Of a DNA stretch of 64,000 nt, positions 1 through 8,473 are shown piece by piece. The notes beneath the pieces were generated by a model that did not search any database, was not told the DNA's origin, and saw nothing but the letters and a program-made list of their open reading frames with translations. The DNA lies in the NCBI RefSeq assembly GCF_019693215.1, contig NZ_CP081183.1, positions 62,001 through 126,000 of the forward strand, read 5' to 3'. Position numbers and translations under genes: made by a program. Each line of letters starts with the position of its first letter. The first letter of the stretch is position 1. Source of the DNA: Salinarchaeum sp. IM2453. GTDB taxonomy: Archaea; Halobacteriota; Halobacteria; Halobacteriales; Salinarchaeaceae.

Positions 1-1
1 A

Positions 2-355
2 AAATGGTTCTCACCAGACCAGGCTAAACGACTGATTGATATCGCAGCCGGTGAAGGACTTCTTGAACGAACAGTGGATGGAATTGAGCCGACATTTGAT
101 GTCCGCAGTCAGACGATACCGGATGATTTTACCCCCGATGAGGATATTTTACAGAAACGATCTGTCTTTGAACGGATCTTGGATAAGCTCGTCAGTAATG
201 GAATTGAAAAGCAAACTGCAGTTGCTGAAATAAACCAGTTACAAAGTAAAATAGGAACAACGATTGAAGCTGCCGCAATTGTATATGCTAGGCAACAGGG
301 CATCGAGGTCAAAGAAGAAGCAGATCTAGCATTTGCTAAATTAACCGAACAATGA
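2..355 (+). CDS. DUF2240 family protein, 5' truncated by window start
   Basis: The reading frame is open from base 2 to the stop at 355 (117 codons visible) and begins inside the protein with KWFSPDQAKRLIDIAAGEGL, so the start lies upstream of the window. The visible part matches my memory of the haloarchaeal DUF2240 family: a winged-helix-like N-terminal module followed by a charged C-terminal region, ending LAFAKLTEQ. The function of the family is not known; a nucleic-acid-binding role is only a guess from the helix-rich N-terminal part. An internal ATG at 74 could be mistaken for the start. The next gene begins 67 bases downstream on the same strand, so the two may be co-transcribed. Confidence 0.75.
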   Translation, partial: KWFSPDQAKRLIDIAAGEGLLERTVDGIEPTFDVRSQTIPDDFTPDEDILQKRSVFERILDKLVSNGIEKQTAVAEINQLQSKIGTTIEAAAIVYARQQGIEVKEEADLAFAKLTEQ

Positions 356-422
356 TACCAGAAGGCTGTCCAGAAAACTACATACACGTGCGCACCGAAT
401 ATATAGAATAGCTTATTGTAGG

Positions 423-800
423 ATGGTCCAAGAACGAATCACCGATGGTAACCGGATTGCTGAACTATTGATTGCGGAGATACGCGGCCGACAAACCGGC
501 TCGTTCGAGACGCTATCAACGACATCACCAGCTGATAAGAATAAGATACACACAATTTGTGTGATTGATGAAGAGCTTGATTCACGCCGCGAGCCAAATA
601 CAGAAGTTATCAAATCAGAGATTGCAGAGATCATCATCAAAGAAAATAGTGTCCACATCGTCCCGAAACAAAACAAGCAAGCGGTACTGCGCAAAGCGAA
701 GAATCAAGGATTAGATCGAAGTGAAGACGCTGTTATCGTCACTCAGGCCGCAGAAGTAAAGCGTTGCGTGGATACTATTTCGGCACTGACGGACGAATAG
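423..800 (+). CDS. Conserved hypothetical protein, 125 aa
   Basis: I do not recognise the family. The ATG at 423 is the first good start after the upstream stop at 355. The product is soluble with no signal peptide or membrane segment. It has mixed alpha/beta character: an N-terminal helix (residues 1-20), a strand HTICVIDEE near 43-51, and a lysine-rich stretch with QNKQAVLRKAKNQ near 80-95. The end (AVIVTQAAEVKRCVDTISAL) looks like a strand followed by a helix. Composition and codon use match its neighbours, which favours a real gene over a shadow; the overlapping minus-strand frame has no such structure. It sits directly behind the DUF2240 gene on the same strand. Confidence 0.6.
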   Translation: MVQERITDGNRIAELLIAEIRGRQTGSFETLSTTSPADKNKIHTICVIDEELDSRREPNTEVIKSEIAEIIIKENSVHIVPKQNKQAVLRKAKNQGLDRSEDAVIVTQAAEVKRCVDTISALTDE

Positions 801-965
801 TCATAGCAGGTCAAGGCGAATACAGTTGAGAACACCCGCCTTTCTGTGAGGGAGAATATTCTGACCGCTTGTGACAGCCTCGAGAGCTGATCGGGCGAAA
901 GGAAATGTCAACACTGCAAACATTCCTGTTCATGACTGTCTATGGACCCAGAATCTGTGTACTCA

Positions 966-3302
966 CTACCGCACGATGACGGTACGCGTTTCAGTAACTG
1001 GAGAAATTGCCAAGGAAGGAAATGTAATCTCAAGGGTAAATTCGAGTTCATTGGTATCGCTTCCGAAGACAGCAGCCGGAATTGTTGTTATATCTTGTAA
1101 GTAGGTTTCTTTTGCGGTCATCTCAGCTTCGTTAACAGTCAAGCGTATACTGGCATTGGCTCCATTCCCACCGTTTCGGATGGTAAGCTCATAGATATCA
1201 CGTCCATCAGAAGTAACAGTATCAGGAAATGACCCCCAGTCAACGGTAATCTGTGGGAGTTTGTTTGCAGCATTATAAATTCGTTCAGCCGCTGAATCAG
1301 GTAAACCAGCATTGGACAGTTGAGTTGGGGTGGCAGAGGCAACTTCTTCAGGGGTAGTATAACCAGCTGCAGCAAGCTTATTTGCTCTGCTGGTTCCGAC
1401 GCCATCGATTTCAGTTAGCCCCACAGCATCGTCCCCAACACCGTATTCGATCCGAGCTTCAATCTGTCGAACACGGTTAGCCACTTTCGGCGTAGAGAAT
1501 TCCTCACAAAATGCACCGAGAGCAGCAATTAAACGAAGAGCATTTTGTTTGATTACCCATGCATCGGAACGCAGCTCCGATGGCAGTGTTCCAGACATGG
1601 CCGCTCGAAGAATTGCGAGAACTTTGCGGTGACCGTCGCTAAGTTCCTCCCCTCGACTACCAAGAACGGCCTCAACGGCATCCTCTTCGTCACTACGGGC
1701 ACTAACATCATCAAACTCGGCTGCTGTCGCAACAGTCCGAAGCAGATTTTTTGCCGTTGGCGAGCGCGTTGCACACTGTTTAAATGATATCGCGGTGTCA
1801 AGACGAAGATAGTACGTAGAAGTAAGCCGACCGAGAGGAGTTGGTGTGATCTGTAGGTCCTCATCTGTTTGTACAAACCCATCCTCAACTAAATTCGAAA
1901 TTTTATCCCGGACAAGGTCTCGAATTTCGGAAGTTGATAGGGCTGCTTCACCGCGTTGAGATCGAACATACCAGTATGTGGTTTTAATCCACTTCGTAAT
2001 ATCATCAAGATCTTCGATCGTTCCTAGTGAAACTTCGGCAACAAGGTGTTCGCCTATATTAGAAACAAGATGCGATTCGATTTCTTTACCGTCCCTCAGC
2101 AAACTCCTGAACCGATCTGCATCCGATGGATCACAGATAATCCATCCATACCCAACATCATCATATCCCGGACGACCGGCCCGTCCAAGCATCTGGAGGA
2201 TATCTAATGGGCTCATCTCGACTTTCCCCTCAAGCGGATCGTGATATTTTGTATCGCGGATGACCACGCACCGTGCTGGAAGATTTACACCCCAAGCAAG
2301 TGTCGAAGTCGAGAATAGCAAATCGATTTTTCCTTCACGGAACCACGCTTCTATTTTGTCACGATCATTCTTCGACAGCCCAGCGTGGTGAAAAGCCACC
2401 CCATCAAGAACACTCTTGCGTAGTTGGTCGTTGTCGAGAGCTGTCGTTTCTTGGTGGAAATCGTAATCTCCACGAGCACCAATTATAATATCACGTTCAG
2501 CTAACTCGTCACGTGCTTTTTTCGCAGCCTGAACAGCATCTTGACGGGAGGCAACGAAGACCAATGCCTGCCCATCTTCAGTGAGATGTGGTTCAGCGAG
2601 GTCTAACGCACGATATAATCGTCGATACTTGTCAGCAAATGAATTTTCACCGTGGCTGTAGGTACGGACACCAGAGTGGAGTTCAACTGGGCGATGTGAT
2701 TCACTGAATGCAAATGTTGTTTCCTCAGGAGCATCAAGCCAATCAGCAATGTCTTCAATATTCTGCATAGTAGCAGAGAGCGCAACGAATCTCGGATTGC
2801 ATAGTCGCTGAAGGCGTGAAACAATCACCTCAAGTGCACTTCCTCGCTGCTCTGAGTCAAGCAGATGAGCCTCATCAATGACACAGAGATCAATGTCATT
2901 GATGAAATCATATCGTCGCGTATCATGCTTTCGAGTTGCAGAGTCGACTTTTTCAGGCGTCATTACAAGAATATCAGCATGACGAGCGCGGCGAGAATTG
3001 AGATCTCGTTCACCAGTTACGACATACACTGAACGACCTACGGATTCAAACCGTTCCCACTCTCGCTCTTTTTCGTTTGTCAACGCACGCATCGGTGCAA
3101 CGAACAGTGCTGTGCCACCACTATCAATTGTCTTGCAGATAGCAGACTCAGCAACAGCAGTTTTACCACTGGCTGTTGGTGCGCTAGCGACGATGTTATG
3201 ATCAGTGTTGAGGATCGCTGGTAGAGTTTGTTTTTGCATCTCATTGAATTCATCAAAGGGAAATACTTCTGAATAGCCAGGAAAAACATCAGCGACCTCC
3301 AT
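966..3302 (-). CDS. Ski2/Hel308-like superfamily 2 helicase with Brr2-type Sec63/Ig C-terminus
   Basis: An ATP-dependent nucleic-acid helicase of 778 aa if started at MEVADVF (3302); the frame extends upstream to 3320, but MEV fits the family better. In order: Q-motif region FNEMQKQTLPAI, Walker A APTASGKT (about 35-42), motif II DEAH (about 140), motif III SAT, motif VI QMLGRAGRPGY (about 375), a winged helix, a helical ratchet, a helix-hairpin-helix (IDGVGTSRANKL, about 640), and a final beta-rich domain of about 100 residues resembling the Sec63 immunoglobulin-like domain of Brr2. Hel308 unwinds stalled replication forks; this Brr2-like architecture makes RNA or structured substrates possible too. 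It is divergent from the SnoaL-like gene starting at 3427. Confidence 0.88.
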   Translation of the reverse strand: MEVADVFPGYSEVFPFDEFNEMQKQTLPAILNTDHNIVASAPTASGKTAVAESAICKTIDSGGTALFVAPMRALTNEKEREWERFESVGRSVYVVTGERDLNSRRARHADILVMTPEKVDSATRKHDTRRYDFINDIDLCVIDEAHLLDSEQRGSALEVIVSRLQRLCNPRFVALSATMQNIEDIADWLDAPEETTFAFSESHRPVELHSGVRTYSHGENSFADKYRRLYRALDLAEPHLTEDGQALVFVASRQDAVQAAKKARDELAERDIIIGARGDYDFHQETTALDNDQLRKSVLDGVAFHHAGLSKNDRDKIEAWFREGKIDLLFSTSTLAWGVNLPARCVVIRDTKYHDPLEGKVEMSPLDILQMLGRAGRPGYDDVGYGWIICDPSDADRFRSLLRDGKEIESHLVSNIGEHLVAEVSLGTIEDLDDITKWIKTTYWYVRSQRGEAALSTSEIRDLVRDKISNLVEDGFVQTDEDLQITPTPLGRLTSTYYLRLDTAISFKQCATRSPTAKNLLRTVATAAEFDDVSARSDEEDAVEAVLGSRGEELSDGHRKVLAILRAAMSGTLPSELRSDAWVIKQNALRLIAALGAFCEEFSTPKVANRVRQIEARIEYGVGDDAVGLTEIDGVGTSRANKLAAAGYTTPEEVASATPTQLSNAGLPDSAAERIYNAANKLPQITVDWGSFPDTVTSDGRDIYELTIRNGGNGANASIRLTVNEAEMTAKETYLQDITTIPAAVFGSDTNELEFTLEITFPSLAISPVTETRTVIVR

Positions 3303-3426
3303 CACATTGAACGGGGACACCGGTGAACAAAGGACTTTCGCACTCCCGGTCAGGAACTATTTGCCAGCCTTGTGGGGCAATGTCAATATGCAAAAAGTGA
3401 TACTTGTAGGTTTCATGCTACGCACT

Positions 3427-3753
3427 ATGACAGTAAATGATGTTGTCGAGGAGTATTATAGAGTGCTTGACGAAGGAGAGTATGATCGGCTTCAGGAACT
3501 ACTAACGGAGGATTTTGTTCATCAGCGCCCCGATATGACAATAGATGGTAGAGATGAATTTCTCAATTTTATGGCCGAAGATCGACCAGAGAAGACAACG
3601 ACACACGAGGTAAATGACCTTCACTCTACGGACGAGACTGTAGTTGTTGAAGGGACACTATACAAATCGAGTGGCGAAAAATGGTTTTCGTTCGCAGATG
3701 TTCACAAAATAGTAGACAGCCAAATTAATACAATTCGTACGTACACAGGCTGA
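3427..3753 (+). CDS. SnoaL-like / NTF2-fold small protein
   Basis: A 108 aa protein starting MTVNDVVEEYYRVLDEGEYDRL. This is the standard N-terminal helix pair of SnoaL-like NTF2-fold proteins, followed by LLTEDFVHQRPD and FSFADVHKIVDSQI, the strand region ending in a terminal YTG. The frame is open upstream to 3307, but the upstream residues are not family-like and lie in the divergent promoter region, so the ATG at 3427 is preferred. SnoaL-like proteins include small isomerases, hydratases and non-enzymatic steroid-delta-isomerase relatives; nothing here fixes a substrate. It runs towards serS and ends 42 bases from the serS stop. Confidence 0.75.
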   Translation: MTVNDVVEEYYRVLDEGEYDRLQELLTEDFVHQRPDMTIDGRDEFLNFMAEDRPEKTTTHEVNDLHSTDETVVVEGTLYKSSGEKWFSFADVHKIVDSQINTIRTYTG

Positions 3754-3795
3754 TTATCGGACAAATGGAGAAATAGTTATTCGGTAAATTTGTGG

Positions 3796-5178
3796 TTATT
3801 CTTTTCGACCTTTACCGACTGCGGCTTCACCGACAGGCTCGTGTCCTTCGATAACCTCTTGACCACCCATATACGGTCGAAGAGGTTTAGGAACAGTTAC
3901 GGTGCCATCTTCATTCTGGTAGTATTCGAGAATCGCAACCATCACACGTCCGACTGCTGTGCCAGATGCATTCAGTGTGTGCAAGTATTCAGCACTTTCG
4001 TGGCGTTCAGGTCGGTATCGGAGCCCAATACGACGTGCCTGGAAAGCCTTGAAGTTAGAAGCACTTGACACCTCAAGCCAGCGGCCACCAGTATCGGGGC
4101 CATCAGGCATGTCATCACCTGGTGCCCATACCTCGACATCGTAGGTTTTTGCTGATGCAAAGGTTAGATCTCCGGTACAAAGGTCAAGAACTCGATACGG
4201 CAACCCAAGTCGTTTGAGCACCTCTTCTGCCTCGGAAACAAGTCCTTCAAGTCGGTCCCAACTGTTCTCTGGTTTGACAAAGTTTACTAGCTCAACCTTA
4301 TTGAACTGATGAACACGTACAATGCCCCGTGTTTCTGTTCCGTGTTCACCGGCTTCGCGACGGAAATTCGGTGTATAAGCCTGATGCTTAAGCGGTAGAT
4401 CGTCGTCAAGCAAGATGTCATCAGCATACATATTGGTGACAGGAACCTCAGCAGTTGGACAAAGCCAGAGATCATCGTCGTCATACGGCTCGTTTTCATC
4501 TGCCCCGATACGATATGCATCGTGGGCAAACTTCGGTAGTTGACCCGTACCCTCCATTGAGGTACTTCTAATTGGAATTGGTGGGAAAAGATCTGTATAT
4601 CCTTGTTCACGATGGATATCCATCATAAACTGGATTAATGCATGCTCAAGTCGAGCACCATCACCCTTCAAGAAATAAAATCCACTACCAGTCGTTTTGG
4701 CAGCGCGCTGTTCGTCAATAATATCTAGATCTTCACCAAGCTCATAATGCGGCGTCACTTCAGATGGTAAGTCACGAAGATCATCAAAGCCCCATCGGCG
4801 TTCTTCGACATTATCGCTTTCATCCTCCCCAACAGGGACTGATTCATCGGGGACTTGTGGGATTTCCATCAAGCGCTCATTCAGCGTTTCAGACAATTCA
4901 TCTGCCTGATTTTCTACACGCTCAATCTCTTCTTTTAGTTCTTGTGAGCGTTCAATTGCCTCCTGTGCAGCTTCCTCATCGCCCTCTTGTTTGAGTTCGC
5001 CAATCCGGTCGCTGATCTCATTCCGCTCATGGCGAAGTGAGTCGCCCTCTGCTTTTAGCTCTCGCCACTCTTCATCGATTTCAAGTAACTTGTCAACATC
5101 AACATCCTCAATGCCCCGATCCGCTAGCATCTGTCGGATCTTCTCCGGGTCATCACGAAGAACACTCCGATCAATCAT
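3796..5178 (-). CDS. serS: Seryl-tRNA synthetase
   Basis: Cytosolic class II aminoacyl-tRNA synthetase that charges tRNA-Ser (and tRNA-Sec where present), 460 aa. The start MIDRSVLRDDPEKIRQML at 5178 is typical of bacterial-type SerRS; the frame runs on to 5259 without family sequence. Residues 1-110 form the long charged antiparallel coiled coil that binds the tRNA long arm (ERSQELKEEIERVENQ). The serine-binding CPTAEVP (about 250), motif 2 FRREAGEHG (about 285) and motif 3 GTAVGRVMVAILEYY (about 410-425) are all present. This is the common SerRS, not the rare methanogen form. It converges with the SnoaL-like gene; the MBL gene at 5311 is divergent. Confidence 0.97.
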   Translation of the reverse strand: MIDRSVLRDDPEKIRQMLADRGIEDVDVDKLLEIDEEWRELKAEGDSLRHERNEISDRIGELKQEGDEEAAQEAIERSQELKEEIERVENQADELSETLNERLMEIPQVPDESVPVGEDESDNVEERRWGFDDLRDLPSEVTPHYELGEDLDIIDEQRAAKTTGSGFYFLKGDGARLEHALIQFMMDIHREQGYTDLFPPIPIRSTSMEGTGQLPKFAHDAYRIGADENEPYDDDDLWLCPTAEVPVTNMYADDILLDDDLPLKHQAYTPNFRREAGEHGTETRGIVRVHQFNKVELVNFVKPENSWDRLEGLVSEAEEVLKRLGLPYRVLDLCTGDLTFASAKTYDVEVWAPGDDMPDGPDTGGRWLEVSSASNFKAFQARRIGLRYRPERHESAEYLHTLNASGTAVGRVMVAILEYYQNEDGTVTVPKPLRPYMGGQEVIEGHEPVGEAAVGKGRKE

Positions 5179-5310
5179 TACTACTTGCAAGTTTTTGTTG
5201 CCGATAGTAAAATCATATCGGTCACGTTGGCACAAGTTGATATCACCTACAGATATCAAGACTGTATGGAATCGGTTGGTTTTTCACATTCTATTTCAAG
5301 GATATGTGAT

Positions 5311-6231
5311 ATGCAACCAGGCGACGTTGAATTAGTCGAAAAGGGAGAGTGCACAGACATCTACTATATAGACACGGGGATGTATGACACGAATGAATAC
5401 GGCTCTGTATATATTATTGACGCAGAGCGACCAGCAATTGTCGATTCGGGAATTGGGACACACCATGATCGAATTCTGAGTGCCTTATCAGAGGTAGGGA
5501 TATCGCTGGAGGATCTTGAAGTAATCGCGCTAACACACGTGCACCTTGACCATGCTGGAGGGGCAGGACATATCGCAAAGGAATGTCCAAACGCGACAGT
5601 ATATATCCATGAAAGCGGAGCATCGCATCTGATTGACCCAACACGACTAGTTGAAGGAACAAAACAAGCCGTTCAGGATCAATGGCAATACTATATCGAT
5701 CCAGAGCCAGTACCAGAAGATCGAGTCAAGTCACTCACCGACGGCGATGAAATTGACTTGGGAACAAAGACACTTGTTGCTCATCATGCACCCGGACATG
5801 CACCACATCAGGTTGTGTTTGAGTCACCAGCAGATAGTGCTGTTTTCACTGCTGATGCTGCTGGAATCTACGTTCCTAGATTAGACCGTGTGATCCAGAC
5901 AAGCCCGCCGCCGCGGTTTGACTTTGAGGGAGTGATTGAAGATGTAGAAATGATTGAAGATCTTTCACCGTCAACGCTACTTTACGGACATTTCGGACCG
6001 GCTCAGACAGCTGATCGATTATCTGTGTATAAAGATGTCATTACAGAGTGGTTTAATACCGTTCAAGATCGTCGTGTTGAGTACGAGACAGACGAAGAGT
6101 TAGCAGAAGCACTGGCTGCTGAACAAGATAAACAACTCAAGGAAGTGTGGACAGATCACAAAGCAGAGGCTGAAATGAAGATGAATACACGAGGTGTCTG
6201 TACATATCTAGACTACATTAACTCGAGTTAA
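5311..6231 (+). CDS. MBL-fold metallo-hydrolase
   Basis: A 306 aa metallo-beta-lactamase-fold hydrolase. Metal ligands are visible: THVHLDHAGG (HxHxDH, residues about 75-84), APGHAP (His, about 160), TADAAG (Asp, about 187) and LYGHFG (His, about 230). The arrangement is that of the glyoxalase II/lactonase-like group; the substrate is not predictable. The C-terminal 60 residues are helical and charged (EELAEALAAEQDKQLKEVW). The frame is open from 5185 and has an ATG at 5266, but MQPGDVELVEKG at 5311 begins the conserved part and leaves room for a promoter opposite serS. It is followed by an insertion-element relic at about 6260. Confidence 0.85.
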   Translation: MQPGDVELVEKGECTDIYYIDTGMYDTNEYGSVYIIDAERPAIVDSGIGTHHDRILSALSEVGISLEDLEVIALTHVHLDHAGGAGHIAKECPNATVYIHESGASHLIDPTRLVEGTKQAVQDQWQYYIDPEPVPEDRVKSLTDGDEIDLGTKTLVAHHAPGHAPHQVVFESPADSAVFTADAAGIYVPRLDRVIQTSPPPRFDFEGVIEDVEMIEDLSPSTLLYGHFGPAQTADRLSVYKDVITEWFNTVQDRRVEYETDEELAEALAAEQDKQLKEVWTDHKAEAEMKMNTRGVCTYLDYINSS

Positions 6232-6259
6232 GGTGTTCATCCTGAACCAGGTGTCTGCA

Positions 6260-6385
6260 CAGACCTTGACATCCTCCACACGGCTGGAGCCGTGGAATTC
6301 CTCGGTGAGTGATCTAGACCGTGCCTAACTCTGTGCTAATATTCTCCTCGCGGATACTCCGGTTCGTAGGCTTCTCTTCTCGGTT
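6260..6385. repeat. IS1341/IS605-type end relic
   Basis: A gene-free stretch containing a short hairpin (stem CACGGC/GCCGTG with a 4-base loop, 6279-6294) behind CCTTGACATCCTCC. The same TTGACATCC-hairpin-GGAATTCC arrangement lies just after the stop of the intact TnpB gene ending at 39428 and again at 31846. Minus-strand translation of 6300-6385 resembles the degraded Arg/Glu-rich tail of such a TnpB. I read it as the leftover right end of a decayed element. Confidence 0.55.
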
Positions 6386-6426
6386 CAGTTCAAAGATACT
6401 ATAATGCCTTTGTGGCGACATTAACT

Positions 6427-7041
6427 ATGGAGCAAATTGAATTGCCTAGTGCGGATGCTGTAGACATGGATATCGCCGCTGCGATCGATCAGCGTAAAAG
6501 TGTCCGCTCATTTGCTGATAAATCTCTCGATGCGACAGACATTGGGACGCTACTCTGGGCTGCGCAAGGAATAACCCATGAACAAAACCAGATAAAAATG
6601 CGTTCGGCCCCAAGTGCAGGGGCAACATATCCAATTGAGACCTTCCTTGAAGTCAAAGAAAACGGAGTAACAGACATTGATGCCGGACTATACCAGTATG
6701 ATCCGACAAAACATACATTGCGGACAGAGATCGACAATTCAATTCGAGAAACTCTCGTTCCAGCAGCAAGTAACCAGCCAGCCGTTGCTGAGGGACAAGT
6801 GACAATCGGCATCACTGCGGACTTTGATCGAACATGTAGTGAATATCCAGATCACGGAGAGCGATACGTACACATGGAAGCGGGACATATTGCACAAAAC
6901 GTTCATCTTATTTGTGAAGCAGTTGGCCTGGCCTCTTGTCCTGTTGGCGCATTCAACGATGAGAAGTTATGGAAAGCATTTGATCTCCCAGAGACACTGG
7001 ATCCGCTATATTTAGTTCCAGTTGGATATCCACAAGATTGA
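6427..7041 (+). CDS. SagB/ThcOx-type nitroreductase-family oxidoreductase
   Basis: FMN-dependent nitroreductase-fold protein, 204 aa from MEQIELPSADAVDMD; a GTG at 6412 in frame would add five residues. IDQRKSVRSFADKSL is the phosphate-binding start of the fold and LLWAAQGIT follows. SAGATYPIE (about 65-75) is the signature of the SagB/ThcOx subgroup, and EAVGLASCPVGAFND is the C-terminal FMN-contact region. ThcOx members oxidise azolines to azoles in RiPP pathways, but many stand-alone archaeal relatives have no known substrate. No precursor peptide or cyclodehydratase is adjacent; the only YcaO gene in the window is 17 kb away. A TATA-like ATACTATAAT lies about 25 bases before the ATG. Confidence 0.8.
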   Translation: MEQIELPSADAVDMDIAAAIDQRKSVRSFADKSLDATDIGTLLWAAQGITHEQNQIKMRSAPSAGATYPIETFLEVKENGVTDIDAGLYQYDPTKHTLRTEIDNSIRETLVPAASNQPAVAEGQVTIGITADFDRTCSEYPDHGERYVHMEAGHIAQNVHLICEAVGLASCPVGAFNDEKLWKAFDLPETLDPLYLVPVGYPQD

Positions 7042-7126
7042 AGGGAAATCTCGTAAATACAGATTCGATTCAAAAATTCAGGTGCTTCGACGGGCTTAAC
7101 TCGAACGATAACGAATTTCTTCGGGA

Positions 7127-8467
7127 ATGAGTAATCCGGAACTTGAAGTGATTGAGCTTCTTCTGACTGCTGAGGTTTATGACGAATCAAGGGCGCTTGA
7201 TGAGGATGATATACCTCCACGATATCGGCGTGTTTTCTGGTCAGAGGGGACATTCGAACGACCACTTACAGTCACAGCTAGTATAGCACGATCAGCAACA
7301 GGGATAGACCAGCCGTGGGAGACTATTTCGGGACTGATGTTTACCGAGCGGGATCAATTCTCTGGGAAGATTTCCATTAACAATCGCGATATGGCTGAGG
7401 AATGGTTCCTATCGCGCGTTGATAGTGACCGGGTTCAGTCAAACCCGACACTTGCATACCGATTTGAAGATCATGAAGACGCTCCAGAAGGGATCGATTA
7501 TGAGACAGCACGGGAGAATAATCGACCAATCCGTGCTGATCGGGTATGGATCGATTCTCTCTTGGAGGAGTATTTTGACGAGGAAGAAGAGCAGGATATG
7601 CTGGATCTCGTTGAAATTCGAGCCCCAGAAGAGATTGAAACAACACTGGATGATATTGTGCTAACGGATAATCAAGAAGCGGAGATTACCAAGCTTGTGA
7701 AAGCGATTGAGCATCGCGAGTATCTTGCAGAGATTGGTCTCAAAGAAGTCGGGAAGTTGCTATTTATCGGACCTCCTGGAACGGGAAAAACGTCTGCTGC
7801 TCGGGGACTAGCGCATGAATTAGACTTGCCATTCGTTGAAGTCAAGCTTTCAATGATCACAAGTCAGTATCTGGGAGAAACTGCGAAAAACGTCGATAAA
7901 ACATTCGAAGTTGCCAAGCGTCTCTCGCCATGTATTTTGTTCATTGATGAGTTTGACTCAGTTGCCAAAACCCGAACATCAGATGAACACGCCGCAGTCA
8001 AGCGTGCGGTGAATACATTGCTCAAGTCAATTGATGAAGTTAGCCTGATTGACGATGAAGTACTGTTGATCGGTGCAACAAACCATCCAGACCAGCTTGA
8101 TGCAGCAGCATGGCGAAGGTTCGATGAGATTGTTAACTTCCCGAAGCCAGATGTCAAAATGCGTGAGGATATTCTTCGGCTAATCACACACGACATGGAA
8201 ATCAAAGACTTTGATCCAGAGGCTGTCGCAAAGAAAACAGATGGCCTGACAGGAAGTGATCTGCGAATGGTTCTTCGTGAGGCAGTTCTTGAAGCACTGA
8301 CTGAAGAGCGCACTGCACTCACTCAGAGTGATTTGATGTCAGCGATTGAAGAATTCGAACAGCGAGACACATTGAAAAACCTTGACATGATTGAGGGAGA
8401 TCACGAAGCATTGATCGCAGGAGGGCTTCCGGGAGAGAGTGACTCTGGTCACTCACACAATCATTAA
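7127..8467 (+). CDS. AAA family ATPase with haloarchaeal N-terminal domain
   Basis: A 446 aa single-ring AAA ATPase. Residues 1-165 are an acidic N-terminal domain I do not recognise, with no membrane segment. The AAA module follows: Walker A FIGPPGTGKTS (about 213-223), the pore-loop region SQYLGETAKN, Walker B ILFIDEFDS (about 270), sensor 1 LIGATNH, arginine finger AWRRFDEI, and a helical lid ending GLTGSDLRMVLREAV. The tail is His-rich (GHSHNH). The core resembles proteasome-regulatory or Bcs1/VAT-type ATPases, so protein remodelling is the best guess. The PhnP-like gene starts 6 bases after its stop and is almost certainly in the same operon. Confidence 0.85.
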   Translation: MSNPELEVIELLLTAEVYDESRALDEDDIPPRYRRVFWSEGTFERPLTVTASIARSATGIDQPWETISGLMFTERDQFSGKISINNRDMAEEWFLSRVDSDRVQSNPTLAYRFEDHEDAPEGIDYETARENNRPIRADRVWIDSLLEEYFDEEEEQDMLDLVEIRAPEEIETTLDDIVLTDNQEAEITKLVKAIEHREYLAEIGLKEVGKLLFIGPPGTGKTSAARGLAHELDLPFVEVKLSMITSQYLGETAKNVDKTFEVAKRLSPCILFIDEFDSVAKTRTSDEHAAVKRAVNTLLKSIDEVSLIDDEVLLIGATNHPDQLDAAAWRRFDEIVNFPKPDVKMREDILRLITHDMEIKDFDPEAVAKKTDGLTGSDLRMVLREAVLEALTEERTALTQSDLMSAIEEFEQRDTLKNLDMIEGDHEALIAGGLPGESDSGHSHNH

Positions 8468-8473
8468 GATAGA

